Assembly (NCBI GenBank): GCA_019188255.1 | Contig: JAETXT010000003.1 | Coordinates: forward strand, 3,844,001 to 3,908,000 | Length of the DNA stretch: 64,000 nucleotides | Direction: 5' to 3' | Source: Verticillium longisporum | Taxonomy: Eukaryota > Ascomycota > Sordariomycetes > Glomerellales > Plectosphaerellaceae | Shown here: one piece after another, positions 54,627 to 64,000 of the stretch | Layout: each line of letters starts with the position of its first letter | Numbering within the stretch: the first letter of the stretch is position 1 | The notes under the pieces: model-generated | Seen by the model: only the letters and a program-made list of their open reading frames with translations | Told to the model about the DNA's origin: nothing | Database searches by the model: none | Position numbers and translations under genes: made by a program

Positions 54627-57001
54627 ATGAGCGCGTCGAGTTCTGGTGTCGCGAATGGACCAGCGGAGCTAGAGATATCGTCAGTACCCGCCAAAGTCGG
54701 TACTCGGTTCTCGACCAGGGCCCTACGCGTCTTGAGGAACTGGTTTGCCGCACACGAGGACCATCCTTATCCCCGTGCTGGAGACATGGAGTCATTGCAG
54801 GCCCAGACTGGGCTCAACAAGCTGCAGGTTTCTACATGGCTTGCGAACACTCGCCGGCGGACCAAGTCCAGGGTTCCCGTACGGCCTACATCACCAAGCG
54901 TCCTATCGACACCAAATCTCGAGGCCATGGAAATCCCCACCTCGCGACGGCCTGAGCTGGTAGATCAGATGGACCCCTTGGGAAGGTGGCAGAACTCACC
55001 CCCGGAAGACGAGGCTGCGGATGCGAAAGCCATCTTGAAGGCTATATCTGGATCTCCTGATGCCTCAGCGCAGCCGAGCCATCCAATTCTAGTGAGGCCG
55101 CAGCCTTCAGTTTGGGGAGAGTGGTCGTCTGCGAGCAGCGCTGGGACGTCTCAATCTAGCAACAGTTCTGGCGGCTCTGCGTACTCACAAGGATCTGCCT
55201 CTTCACGCGCACAGTCGCGCGACCTGGCCAGATACACGAAACACAAGAGGCGACGGAATCGGGGTGCCGCCAAGCCGGCAACACCGCGTACAAAGCTCTC
55301 GCAGCTACCGCGCAAGTTCCAATGCACGTTCTGCACGGAGTCTTTTGCCCAGAAACACGGTTGGCAGCGGCACGAGAAATCTCTGCACCTCTCTCTGGAG
55401 AGATGGGAGTGCTCACCAGAGGGGCCGTACACGCGAGATGACGACGGCCATCAGGCGTGTGCGTATTGTTCTCGACTGGAGCCCGACGAGGGTCATATGA
55501 AGACGCATAATTTTGAAGTGTGCATGGACCGGCTACCTGAAGAGAGGTCCTTCTACCGCAAAGACCACCTCATACAGCACCTCAAGGCGGTTCATCACGT
55601 CAAGTTCGACCCTCCACTCATGGAGCACTGGAAACAAACAATACAGGACATCCAGTCATCCTGTGGCTTTTGTGGCCTATTGATGACATCCTGGACGGAG
55701 CGTGCCGACCATTTGGCCGATCACTTCAAATCCGGCGCAACCATGGCCCAGTGGCTTGGTGACTGGGGATTCGACGATGACGTGGTTCAGATGGTCCAGA
55801 ATTCAATACCGCCTTGCAGGTCTTTCCCATGTTTCTCCTTGCCTTTTCTGAAACCTCTCTTACGTGGATTCTAACTCTGCTCCACTAGATCTGATCGAGT
55901 TTGAACGCACGTCGCCGTGGCCGTTCACGACGGACAGAGGCCCTCCAGCAACGCCAGCAAACGCCTTTGAGCTCATCAAAATTGAGCTGGACTATTTCGC
56001 TTCATGTCTCGACGAAAAGAATGTGCCCCCGTCTCAAGAGGTTTTGCAGTACGAGAGCTGCTGCGTTATCGTCGGGTCTGAAATGCTATCGCCATCTCAA
56101 GATGCTCTGAACACGCCGCGGTCCTGGTTGCGAGATCTCTTAATGTCCGATGAGCATGTCGCACGACGAGCTCGTAATACACCTTTGGCAAGCATTGTAA
56201 AAGCTCGGGCGACAGAGTTGAGAATCAACAGCAAGGCGGACATTTTCGACTCTTGCAGCCTGGAAGAGCAACTCCAATTATTCATGGCACAGAATCATGA
56301 CTACGAATCGCCAGTCGATGATGTTGACCTGCAGCGTGGGGCGTGCCAAGTCGTGCAGGACGCAGACGCGCAGTCGAGACAGCCTCTGAGTTGTTTATGT
56401 CCTTCTTGACAGGCCTCATCAATAATTCTTCTCATTGGTTGGCGCCGTTTCGGCAACGATTTGGAGCAAACGCGTTGCGAGCCAGTCGTGGTATACGCCT
56501 TGGAGAACTTGGTTTTGATACGTCACACCATCGCGAGCTTCAAGGCCGGAAAGATCAAAGCGGCAACGCGACTCTTGGTACGCTTACAGAGCCTGTATTT
56601 GGCTTGGACGAGTCGTTCGACCAGGAGCTTTCACGACAAGAGCTACCAGCGGAATTGCCAGGTCCACAGAGGTTCACTTTCCTCTCTACCGACACATTCT
56701 ACTGGGGCCTGAGACGTGAGCTGTCGAGATTCGTGGCCATGTCTATGTCTCCTAGGAACCCTGATTGTCACATCCCGACAGATGAAGAGCTCCAGAATCA
56801 AGCCCGGTGGATTATGTTTGACAGGTAGGAGTCGATCATCTGCCGCTGCCAGTGACGACCACTCAGGACTGAAAGTAGCTAACGATGATGGCACACAGCG
56901 ATGATACATGGAATCAAACGCCTGCTGATAATGCAGAGTGGCTTCTGCAGTTCAAGCGAGACAATGGCTTAGCTTCCAGGGACGGGGCTAGTAATGGATG
57001 A
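54627..57001 (+). pseudogene. Homeobox (KN/TALE) plus C2H2 zinc-finger protein gene, frameshifted
   Basis: Exons are 54627-55815, 55889-56824 and 56899-57001. The TALE-type homeodomain is at about 25-82 (WFAAHEDHPYP, WLANTRRR). A C2H2 finger follows at about 231-254 (FQCTFC...H...H), then Cys/His-rich segments. Intron 1 must use a GC donor (GCAGGT) to join PP to YLIEFER in phase. The frame changes near 56370: up to QDADAQSR it is one frame, from about ETASELF onward another, needing one lost base. The C-terminus (STDTFYWGLRREL, WNQTPADNAEWLLQFKRD) is conserved-looking and is correctly spliced (GTAGGA...ACACAG). A second disturbance between 56470 and 56620 cannot be excluded. Confidence 0.75.
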
Positions 57002-57131
57002 TGCCTATGATCTCTCAAGACAAATTCACCCCTGAAATATCGAGGGAGATGCTGAGCCGTCATTGCCATCCACGTCAACTTTCTCCGGCAGACACTGAGG
57101 GTTTCATGAACGTGCGATTCTTCGGCGCCGT

Positions 57132-57884
57132 CTATTGGTCCTTCTCGTCGCTGCGCTGCTTGACTATGCAGCCAATCTCCTGGGCCACATCGCTCTGAAG
57201 CTTCCCGAAGCCGCTCGCAACCCCTTCTCTGTCACCCTTCCCCATCTCCTGACTCATCTTGAACTTGCCCTCCAACCGGTCAATGTCAATCTCGATGCCG
57301 ATGATGCTCTTTCTCAACAGCTCGATGTACTTGTCGGGAGCGTCTGTGACCTTCCAGTCCGTCGGATGCTCGCCGCCGCGGTATCCCATGAAGCTCGGCT
57401 CGGAATGGCGAGGGTGGTCGGCTAGTTGGTTCTGGAGAAACCCAGCGGTCTCATCAGACTTGGAGTCGAAGTAGATGCGAGCGCGGCCGTAGACCTGGGC
57501 GGCGGCGTAGTTCCACGTCGGCACGACCTTGCCCGTGGCAGGCTTCGTTTCAGTGTAGAACTTGGGCGTGACATAATGGTGCTGCGCCGTGAAGATGACA
57601 AGGACATCTTGTTCTAACACACCCCCTTTCTCGGGGTGGGACGACAATTCTTCGATCATGGCCTTGCTGTGGGGGTTCATTCTGGCGAGATGGCCACGAA
57701 GACGGCCAGTCTCTGTCTCGCTCGATTCATCGTCGACGTCGATAACGAACGGAATGTGACTGGATTGAAGAAACGGGTGCTCCTCGGACTGGATCGCAGT
57801 GGCCAACAGTCCTAGGGGGTTGTCTCGGACCAGCTGCCTCAGAACCACAAGGCTTGATTCTGCATGTACTGCTCGAATATACAT
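57132..57884 (-). CDS. PaiB-like FMN-binding protein
   Basis: Intronless gene of 250 aa, the family's usual size. It belongs to the FMN-binding split-barrel family of Bacillus PaiB, described there as a negative transcriptional regulator. Key stretches are MYIRAVHAE at the start, LRQLVRDNPLGLLATA, SSHIPFVID, GRLRGHLARMNPHSKAM, and FTAQHHYVTPKFYTETKPATGKVVPTWNY, the most conserved part. QLADHPRHSEPSFMGY and a helical KYIELLRKSIIGIEI tail follow. In fungi it may be a flavin-dependent reductase rather than a repressor. Its divergent neighbour is a PaiA-like acetyltransferase. Confidence 0.92.
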   Translation of the reverse strand: MYIRAVHAESSLVVLRQLVRDNPLGLLATAIQSEEHPFLQSSHIPFVIDVDDESSETETGRLRGHLARMNPHSKAMIEELSSHPEKGGVLEQDVLVIFTAQHHYVTPKFYTETKPATGKVVPTWNYAAAQVYGRARIYFDSKSDETAGFLQNQLADHPRHSEPSFMGYRGGEHPTDWKVTDAPDKYIELLRKSIIGIEIDIDRLEGKFKMSQEMGKGDREGVASGFGKLQSDVAQEIGCIVKQRSDEKDQ

Positions 57885-58325
57885 GATGTTTTTGCTTGGT
57901 TTTCGGGTGTGAGGAGACCTGATGATACCATGAGAGAGAAGGTCGGTTTTGAAGGATTTTTTCAGGCCTTTAAGTACCCTCTCTACCCTACATGTCATGC
58001 TGGGATGGATGACTCCTTGGGTCCGGCAGCCATCGGCGGACGGTCTAACACCACGCGGAGAGGGAGCAAAGGCGGACCCGCTCTGGCCCGACAATTCGGC
58101 CCACTCATGGCATTTGGATTATCAGCAGGGCGCGCCCTGTCGAATTCCAGCGTCATGGCTGTTGGTATCAGCCAACTGGCTTCAACGTTTAACGTTATTA
58201 AAGACTTCACTCACTTCAACGATACCCTCAACTTTCGGCACTCTCAGCCTCTCTCTTCTTCTCTCCTCCGCCCTCAGCAGCAAACATCTCCATTCTCCAC
58301 ACACAACGTGTCTTCCACCACCACA
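57885..58325. promoter_or_regulatory. Bidirectional promoter, PaiB-like / PaiA-like pair
   Basis: A 441-bp region between divergent starts. The part next to the acetyltransferase is a CT-rich leader (about 58235-58325). Confidence 0.55.
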
Positions 58326-58858
58326 ATGCCCGCCCCAGCCCTTCGCCGGGCCACCCTGCAAGACGCCGAGGCGGTGTCCGCGCTGGGGTCCTCCGTGTTC
58401 AGCGCCACATTCGGTCACTCAGTCACGCCGCAGCAGCTCCAAGCCTACCTAGACGAGTCGTACAGCGTCGCGGCGACGGGGCGGGATATAAAAGACACAC
58501 AAAAGACATGACAGTGGCCGTGGCGGCGGGCGGCGACAACACGGCGATCATCGGCTTCGTCCTCCTGCCGCGCGGCGGCAGCGAGCCGTGCGTCGACGAT
58601 GTGGCGTCCAAGATTGAGCTGCAGCGCATCTACGTCTCGGCGGCGCACCACGGCCAGGGCGTCGGCAAGCTGCTCATCCATGAGGCGCAGAGGCAGGCGC
58701 GGGAGCAAGGGTTCGAGCACATGTGGCTCGGGGTCTGGGAGGAGAACCACAAGGCTGAGCAGGTGTATGCCAAGCTCGGGTTCAGCGTGGTCGGCGAGCA
58801 TGAGTTTAATGTTGGGGGAGATATCCAGACGGATCACATCATGCTGAAGAAGTTGTGA
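58326..58858 (+). pseudogene. PaiA-like GNAT acetyltransferase gene with one-base frameshift
   Basis: GCN5-type N-acetyltransferase of the kind that acetylates polyamines in Bacillus (PaiA). The first segment (58326-58511) reads ATLQDAEAVSALGSSVFSATFGHS...LQAYLDESY and runs to a stop. The second, in another frame from about 58505, reads IIGFVLLPRGG, IELQRIYVSAAHHGQGVGKLLIHEA (acetyl-CoA site), MWLGVWEENHKAEQVYAKLGF and QTDHIMLKKL. The frames meet at an A run (58501-58504). One more A would join them. No splice signals are present there. It is otherwise complete, so this is either a recent lesion or a homopolymer error. Confidence 0.85.
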
Positions 58859-61800
58859 GGGGACACGTTTGATGTTGGAGGGGAGGGTAATGGCTGCGTG
58901 GTCTGTCATAGAGTTTAGATTTGCGGAAAGAGGGATATGTATGGCGATAGATAAAATAGAGATGATTCTGACGACCAATTTCTTGTCGCAGGTCAGCTCG
59001 GTACTCGTGTGCCAAACATGTGCCAAACACACGTGTGCCAAACACAACAACTGTCACCCTCTATAGCGAAAATACACACTGCGTCGAAAGGTACAGTAGA
59101 CGGCCTTCGGAACGCCGTCGACGACGGACGCATCTGACTGTAGACCGTGACGGGAATTCCTATTTCGGCATCAAGTGCACCTCTAGCTCCATCATGTCAA
59201 TCGCACCCTACGATCGACCCATTTTTCTTTGGATGGCCGGGTCTGGCACCAAGGCGCTGTCCAATCTCAGGTGCGAATTCGCCGAGCTGCCTGATTGAGG
59301 ACGGCTCTATTGGGACATGTCTTCCAGGGTCTGGGGCTTTCGCACAGGGAGCGCAAAAGCGTTCGACTGGAGCCTAGGCCTCCATGTTTCGTTGTAGGCA
59401 GGAGGCCTGGAGAGGCGACATCTTCGGCCTCGCCCTACCTACCTGGTAAGGTAAGACCAGGTGGCTCAAGGTAGGAGGCCAGCGTCTTGCAAAGCCTTTG
59501 TCATGCATCCATCGAATACAACTTTCTCCATCATACGAGCTGACAAGCCGCAGACTTCGGCCGCAACGATGCTGGCCACGGAATACCGGCCATGAATGCA
59601 GATCGCATGGGGGGCCTGCACGCCTCCACAGGTTGGCGCGTGGGGAAAATCAAGACCAAAGCCTCACCAGCACGCAGCGCATGCTATTCGTGTCCTGTCG
59701 CGCGCTTGGCTTTGCCCGCACTGCGTCACTTGGCTGCAGCAGCTTCTGCCCGAGGGTTGCGTCGTGTCACGACCTGCCCAGCTGGGGTGACGAGGCGAGA
59801 CGGTGATCAGCCGCTGCAGGTGGTGAGGCGGTGTGAGACGGTTGAGCTGTCTTCGCCGTCAGGTATTGGACATGATCGCTGCATCGTCCGTGGCTCTGCA
59901 ACAGGGACCTCCTGGAGAGGGTCAGGACAGAGAGCGGCTGGCTCGCTGGCTCTGAATGCAACCAACCCCGCGAAATGCAACCGTCAGTGCGACTTGTACC
60001 ATGTAGCCGTTGGGCATACCATGACAATCTGTATCTCTCCATTCGGGAACCTCGGAATGGCCATTGTTGTTGATGGGCGGGAGACTTCCGACGGAAGACG
60101 AGTGTAGCACCACAGTGAGCGCGTCGCCTGTGGTCCACTACGCGTCGCCTGTGGTCCACTACGCGTCGCCTGTAGCAGCCGTGGGTGGTCCTTGCCATTC
60201 AGTGGCTCAAGACAAGGCCATCAGCGCAGCCACACACGCTGTGCCGCTACCTGGTTCTCCCGCCCACCTCGGTCAGTATTCTCTCCTTCCGACAACCCAA
60301 CACCCACAACTGCAGCTGCACCCTCGGCACCACATCTGATGATCATTTTCCGCGGCACACGTACCGAGATGCAACAAGTCTGGCTACGAGCCGAATGGGC
60401 CACCCATTGACGTGGGTAGGAGACACCATCAAACTCAATGGATATGCCGAGACACCCATGGTAGGCCGCTGACAGCTCTCGGTGGCATGATATGGCCGTT
60501 ATACTGCCGTACCCTCCTCTGTCCCTCATGATCGTCACCGACCTGGAGGTGCACCGACAGCAACCTGGAAATACAACATGCATTCTCCGCGTCGACGAGT
60601 ATGGGGCAACACAGCCTGCAGTCACCTCGCATGGCGGCTGCCTACCAAAAGCAATCATGGCAAAGCAGATGACGAGTCTGGGCCAGGCGGGACCATCGTC
60701 AACGAATCGAATTCCATTCATCTTCTCCAGGCCCAGCACGCCCCAGACACGACACGGGAACGAAGCCGCCCCAACTACGCCGGACCCATGTCGTCGGAAA
60801 GCTGCATGTTGAATCGGAGCCTCTTAGACCTCACGCCTACCCAGCTCGCAGGCCTGCCTGGTCAGATGCCTGGGCCGCCCCCGACCTACCATCCCGCACA
60901 CCTTCCACCCCGTGCACCATGGTACGGCGCCATCCATGTCTGTCGGGGAACCCATCGGGCATTTTCATTACGAAACCCCGGACGAGTCGACGTCGCCCTG
61001 GCGGGCGCACAAAGCAGGACGACAACGGGCACGAGGCTCGGAGACCAAGGCCGCCTGCGCTGTGCATGATCGCACACGTGCCCCTAGTCGGTTGGAAGCA
61101 CCAACGGCGACGGAAGGAGAAGGACTTCACGAGACCTCTCTCTCTCTCCCCCCCTCCCACCTCCTCTTACTCATGATGTAAGAAGCATGCGTAAGAGTCG
61201 GGGTTCTTCCTACTAATCAGCCACTAGACGGAAACACTCCCCCCTGGAGAGCTCGACAGACCAACCCCCACACGATCCCTCATCCGGCCCACCACCCCCC
61301 TTGGCGGTATCGATGTCTTGCGCCGTGCATTCGGCCTCTGTCACCTTACTTGGCCGGAACTTTCTTCCTCGGTCACTATGCGATCATGTCACTCGGAAAG
61401 CATCTAGAAGTGTGTAGCCCACGTAGTGAGTCCTACCTACCCCTGAGGTTGGGGAGGGGCGGAGGGGGCCACGAGACCAGCAAGTCTTCTAAACCCACAG
61501 TGTTCGTCCTGCAACTCGCGCCCAAAGAGGAACCGAACCAGTACCCTCAAAGTACTCCAATGTCACCTGCTGATTCCTCCCCCGTCCAGAGCTCGCTTGC
61601 TGCGTTCGTTCCATTCGGTCTTACTCAGACGTTCATTCAAATAGAGACACGGGAGACATTGCATCTATATTCAGCCGCCGTCATTTGACTCTCAGGCCTG
61701 AAAGAACCCCCCATCCTGACGTCCTCCACCCCCATCACCCTAAGCCCTTTTTTCCTTCTCGACTTTCTCCGCTCTCCGCACCAGAGAAGATCACACTCGG

Positions 61801-62363
61801 CAGGGTCGAGCATGACAAGGATGACCCCATCGTCTCACTGCGCTCCATCTCCACCGAGCCCCAGCTCTTAAAGGCTCCCAGTTAGCCTCACCTGCTGGCC
61901 GTCGCACCTTGTTCGCTATTGGCGATTGATGACAACAAACGGGTCTTCATGCCTGGATAAGTTGATCACGACACCAGCAAGAGTACACTCCTCCGACAGC
62001 ACCACCCGGAGGCACAGACTGTCTCTCCGTTGGACCACCTTATAAGCACAACGGATCCCACTCCCCCCCTCTCCTCTCTCTGTTCCAGTCGACCTGTCTC
62101 CGAAGTTGTTGCGTTCCGGTAGGTAATTGAGAAGAAGAACCCTTGACCTCGGAACTGCCAGCAGCAGTCCCACGCACCTACGCACTGGTCCCATTCCGCA
62201 GTAGTTGCGAGTTTTAATCGCCGCATTCCGGGCCATCACCAACCGAAGCGTGTCGCCGTCGTCGGGTTCAGTCAGAGCCGATCTCCGGCACGGCGGTTAC
62301 TCCGCACCAACGTCCTGCACCGACTCCGGACCGGATTTCATGTGTGTGTGAGTGTGTGTGTAG
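58859..62363. other. Gene-poor stretch upstream of D-lactate dehydrogenase
   Basis: No convincing gene on either strand. Contains the triple direct repeat at 59009-59043, CTACC/AGGTAGG words at 59434-59476, the 21-bp tandem repeat at 60121-60174, and CT-rich leader-like DNA at 61.1 and 61.7-62.3 kb. A GT-rich run at 62341-62362 abuts the next start codon. Confidence 0.5.
60121..60174. repeat. 21-bp tandem repeat, about 2.6 copies
   Basis: Unit GCGTCGCCTGTGGTCCACTA plus C, with copies at 60121-60141 and 60142-60162 and a partial copy to 60174. Read directly. No coding context. Confidence 0.92.
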
Positions 62364-64000
62364 ATGCACCGCGCAGCCTTCTGCATGTCGGCCAGCTTTG
62401 GCGCCAGGCCCCTCCTTCGAGGGGCCGGCATGAGCGGCCCTCTACTTGCTGGGCGTGCCACAACGCTGTCCTGCCAACGGACTCTCACCACCACTCCTGC
62501 ACGTCGCGCAGAGCAGCACCAGGGCTCTGAGCACAGCTCCGAACACCAAGGATGGACCACAAGATCCGTCCTTGCTCTCGCCGCTGCGACGGGCACTATC
62601 GGTTGGGCGCTGGCGAGTACTCGCCAAGAGGGATCTTGGGGCACGTCGCTCTTGACCTCGGGTCGAGGCCCGACGCTGCTGGATGGCAAGCCAGGCCGCC
62701 AGCCGCAGTACGCGAACATGTCTCAGATGGAACGTGTAGGTGCCGTCCTACTCCTACTGACCGTGACCGAGCAAGGATGGCTGATGTAGTGACACAGGCC
62801 TTGAAGGAAATCGAGAACTCGCTGGGCCAGGAGGACATCATCTCAACCGATCCCGAGGATCTCCATGCTCACGGATATTCAGAGTGGTCATCGACCAACC
62901 CTGAAGGACTCCCTGTCGCCGTCGCTTACCCTCGGTCGACGGAGCAGGTTTCGGCCATTGCGCGCATCTGTAACAAGTATCGCATCCCCATCATCCCTTA
63001 CTCAGGCGGTTCCAGCCTGGAGGGCAACTTTTCTGCTCCCTTTGGCGGCATAAGCGTTGATTTTGCCTACATGGACAAGATTATCAAATTCAACAAGGAG
63101 GACATGGATATTGTCGTTCAGCCCAGCATCGGCTGGCAGGATCTCAATGAGCAGCTTGCCAAGCAGAGCAGCGGGCTCTTCTTCCCCATCGATCCTGGTA
63201 GGTCTTGCGAAGAAACTCATGAATTTATCCATTCGAATGGCTACTGAAACTGAGGACAGGCCCGAGCGCCAAAATTGGCGGCATGATTGGGACCAACTGC
63301 TCTGGAACGAATGCCGTCAAGTACGGCACCATGAAGGACTGGGTGATCAACCTGACGGTCGTCCTAGCCGACGGCACGGTCATCAAGACGAGGAGACGGC
63401 CAAGGAAATCATCCGCAGGCTACAACCTCAACGGCCTCTTCGTCGGGTCCGAGGGCACGCTGGGTCTGGTGACTGAAGGCGAGTAGTCCTCCTGTCGCGA
63501 GCCCCTCGCGCAACGACCGACTGACTGTCTGCAGCGACTCTCAAACTCGCCGTCATCCCGCAAGACTTCTCGGTCGCCGTCGTCACGTTCCCCACCATCC
63601 GCGACGCCGCTTCAGCCGCCGCCGAGGTGATGCAGAACGGCATTCCTGTCGCCGCCATGGAGATCATGGACGAGGTGCAGATGAAGGTCGTCAATATGGG
63701 CGGCGCCACAGCCCCTCGCGTCTGGAAGGAGCTGCCGACGCTGTTCTTCAAGTTCTCGGGCACCAAGGCGGGCGTCAAGGAGAACATTGGGCTCGTCCAG
63801 AGGATCACGCGCGCGCATTCTGGCGGCCACTTTGAGTTTGCAAAGGATGAGCGCGAGCAGAAGCTCCTGTGGTCAGCGCGTAAGGAGTCGCTCTGGTCGA
63901 TGCTTGCGTTGCGCCGGAACGGCGAGGAAGTTTGTGAGTCGACCCGCCGTCATCATTCCCGCCTGGCCACCAGCCTGGCCTGTTCCTCGTTTTCTTTTTC
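62364..64000 (+). CDS. dld1: Mitochondrial D-lactate dehydrogenase (cytochrome), 5' part
   Basis: FAD enzyme that oxidises D-lactate to pyruvate and passes electrons to cytochrome c. The gene runs off the window. Exons are 62364-62735, 62798-63197, 63260-63478 and 63535-63933, then a GTGAGT donor. Residues 1-60 are Arg/Ser/Thr-rich like a mitochondrial presequence, and 68-86 form a membrane anchor ([18 protein letters not shown]). The FAD domain holds [77 protein letters not shown]. The substrate domain begins in exon 4. Intron 3 must use a GC donor (GCGAGT). The nearby GT donor shifts the frame. Confidence 0.94.

Noticed and set aside
56461..56712. Open frame of 83 codons in the homeobox/C2H2 region
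   Set aside because: Alternative frame within the gene. It could mark a second frameshift but has no clear family match.

Overview
The window is nuclear DNA of a filamentous ascomycete, most likely a sordariomycete and perhaps Hypocreales. The genes have short GT-AG introns of about 50-100 nt with fungal CTRAY-type branch points. They include Zn2Cys6 regulators, a DUF3500 protein and a two-Myb TTAGGG-type factor, and the intergenic DNA carries dispersed CCTAGGTAC-type short repeats of the kind I associate with Hypocreales. No rRNA gene, convincing tRNA gene, CRISPR array or complete transposon was recognised. All gene models were built by eye from reading frames, splice signals and recalled family conservation. 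Nothing was searched.

Layout. 1-6.9 kb has no convincing gene. 6.9-9.4 kb is a Zn2Cys6 regulator. 10.6-11.3 kb is a GPI-type surface protein with three cysteine repeats. 14.3-14.7 kb is a cryptic three-exon, 60-residue, six-cysteine secreted protein. 17.6-19.1 kb is an aldehyde dehydrogenase. 19.6-27.3 kb is a housekeeping block: CDC20, a DUF7704 membrane protein, a Tay1/Teb1-like Myb factor and ribosomal protein S4. 27.7-36.5 kb holds a GH3 beta-glucosidase, a DUF3500 protein, a fumarylacetoacetate-hydrolase-type enzyme and a Zn2Cys6 regulator. 37-39 kb holds remnants. 39.0-43.7 kb has a kinase-like protein and two conserved hypotheticals. 44.2-51.7 kb has an FAD monooxygenase, an MFS sugar-type transporter, an alpha/beta hydrolase and a cupin dioxygenase-like gene. 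52-57 kb has an APH-type phosphotransferase, a DUF6914-like protein and a homeobox/C2H2 factor. 57.1-58.9 kb has divergent PaiB-like and PaiA-like genes. 62.4-64.0 kb is the 5' part of a mitochondrial D-lactate dehydrogenase that runs off the right edge.

Two patterns stand out. First, five genes between 27.7 and 58.9 kb are otherwise well preserved but each carries one disabling change: in-frame stops in the GH3, the Zn2Cys6 regulator and the cupin, and one-base frameshifts in the homeobox/C2H2 factor and the PaiA-like acetyltransferase. Either this accessory stretch is decaying or the assembly has local errors. Second, several gene models need GC-AG introns. The 27.7-51.7 kb genes (beta-glucosidase, sugar transporter, FAD hydroxylase, cupin, FAH-type hydrolase, esterase-like hydrolase, regulator) would suit uptake and breakdown of plant phenolic glycosides, but that is inference from families and proximity only.
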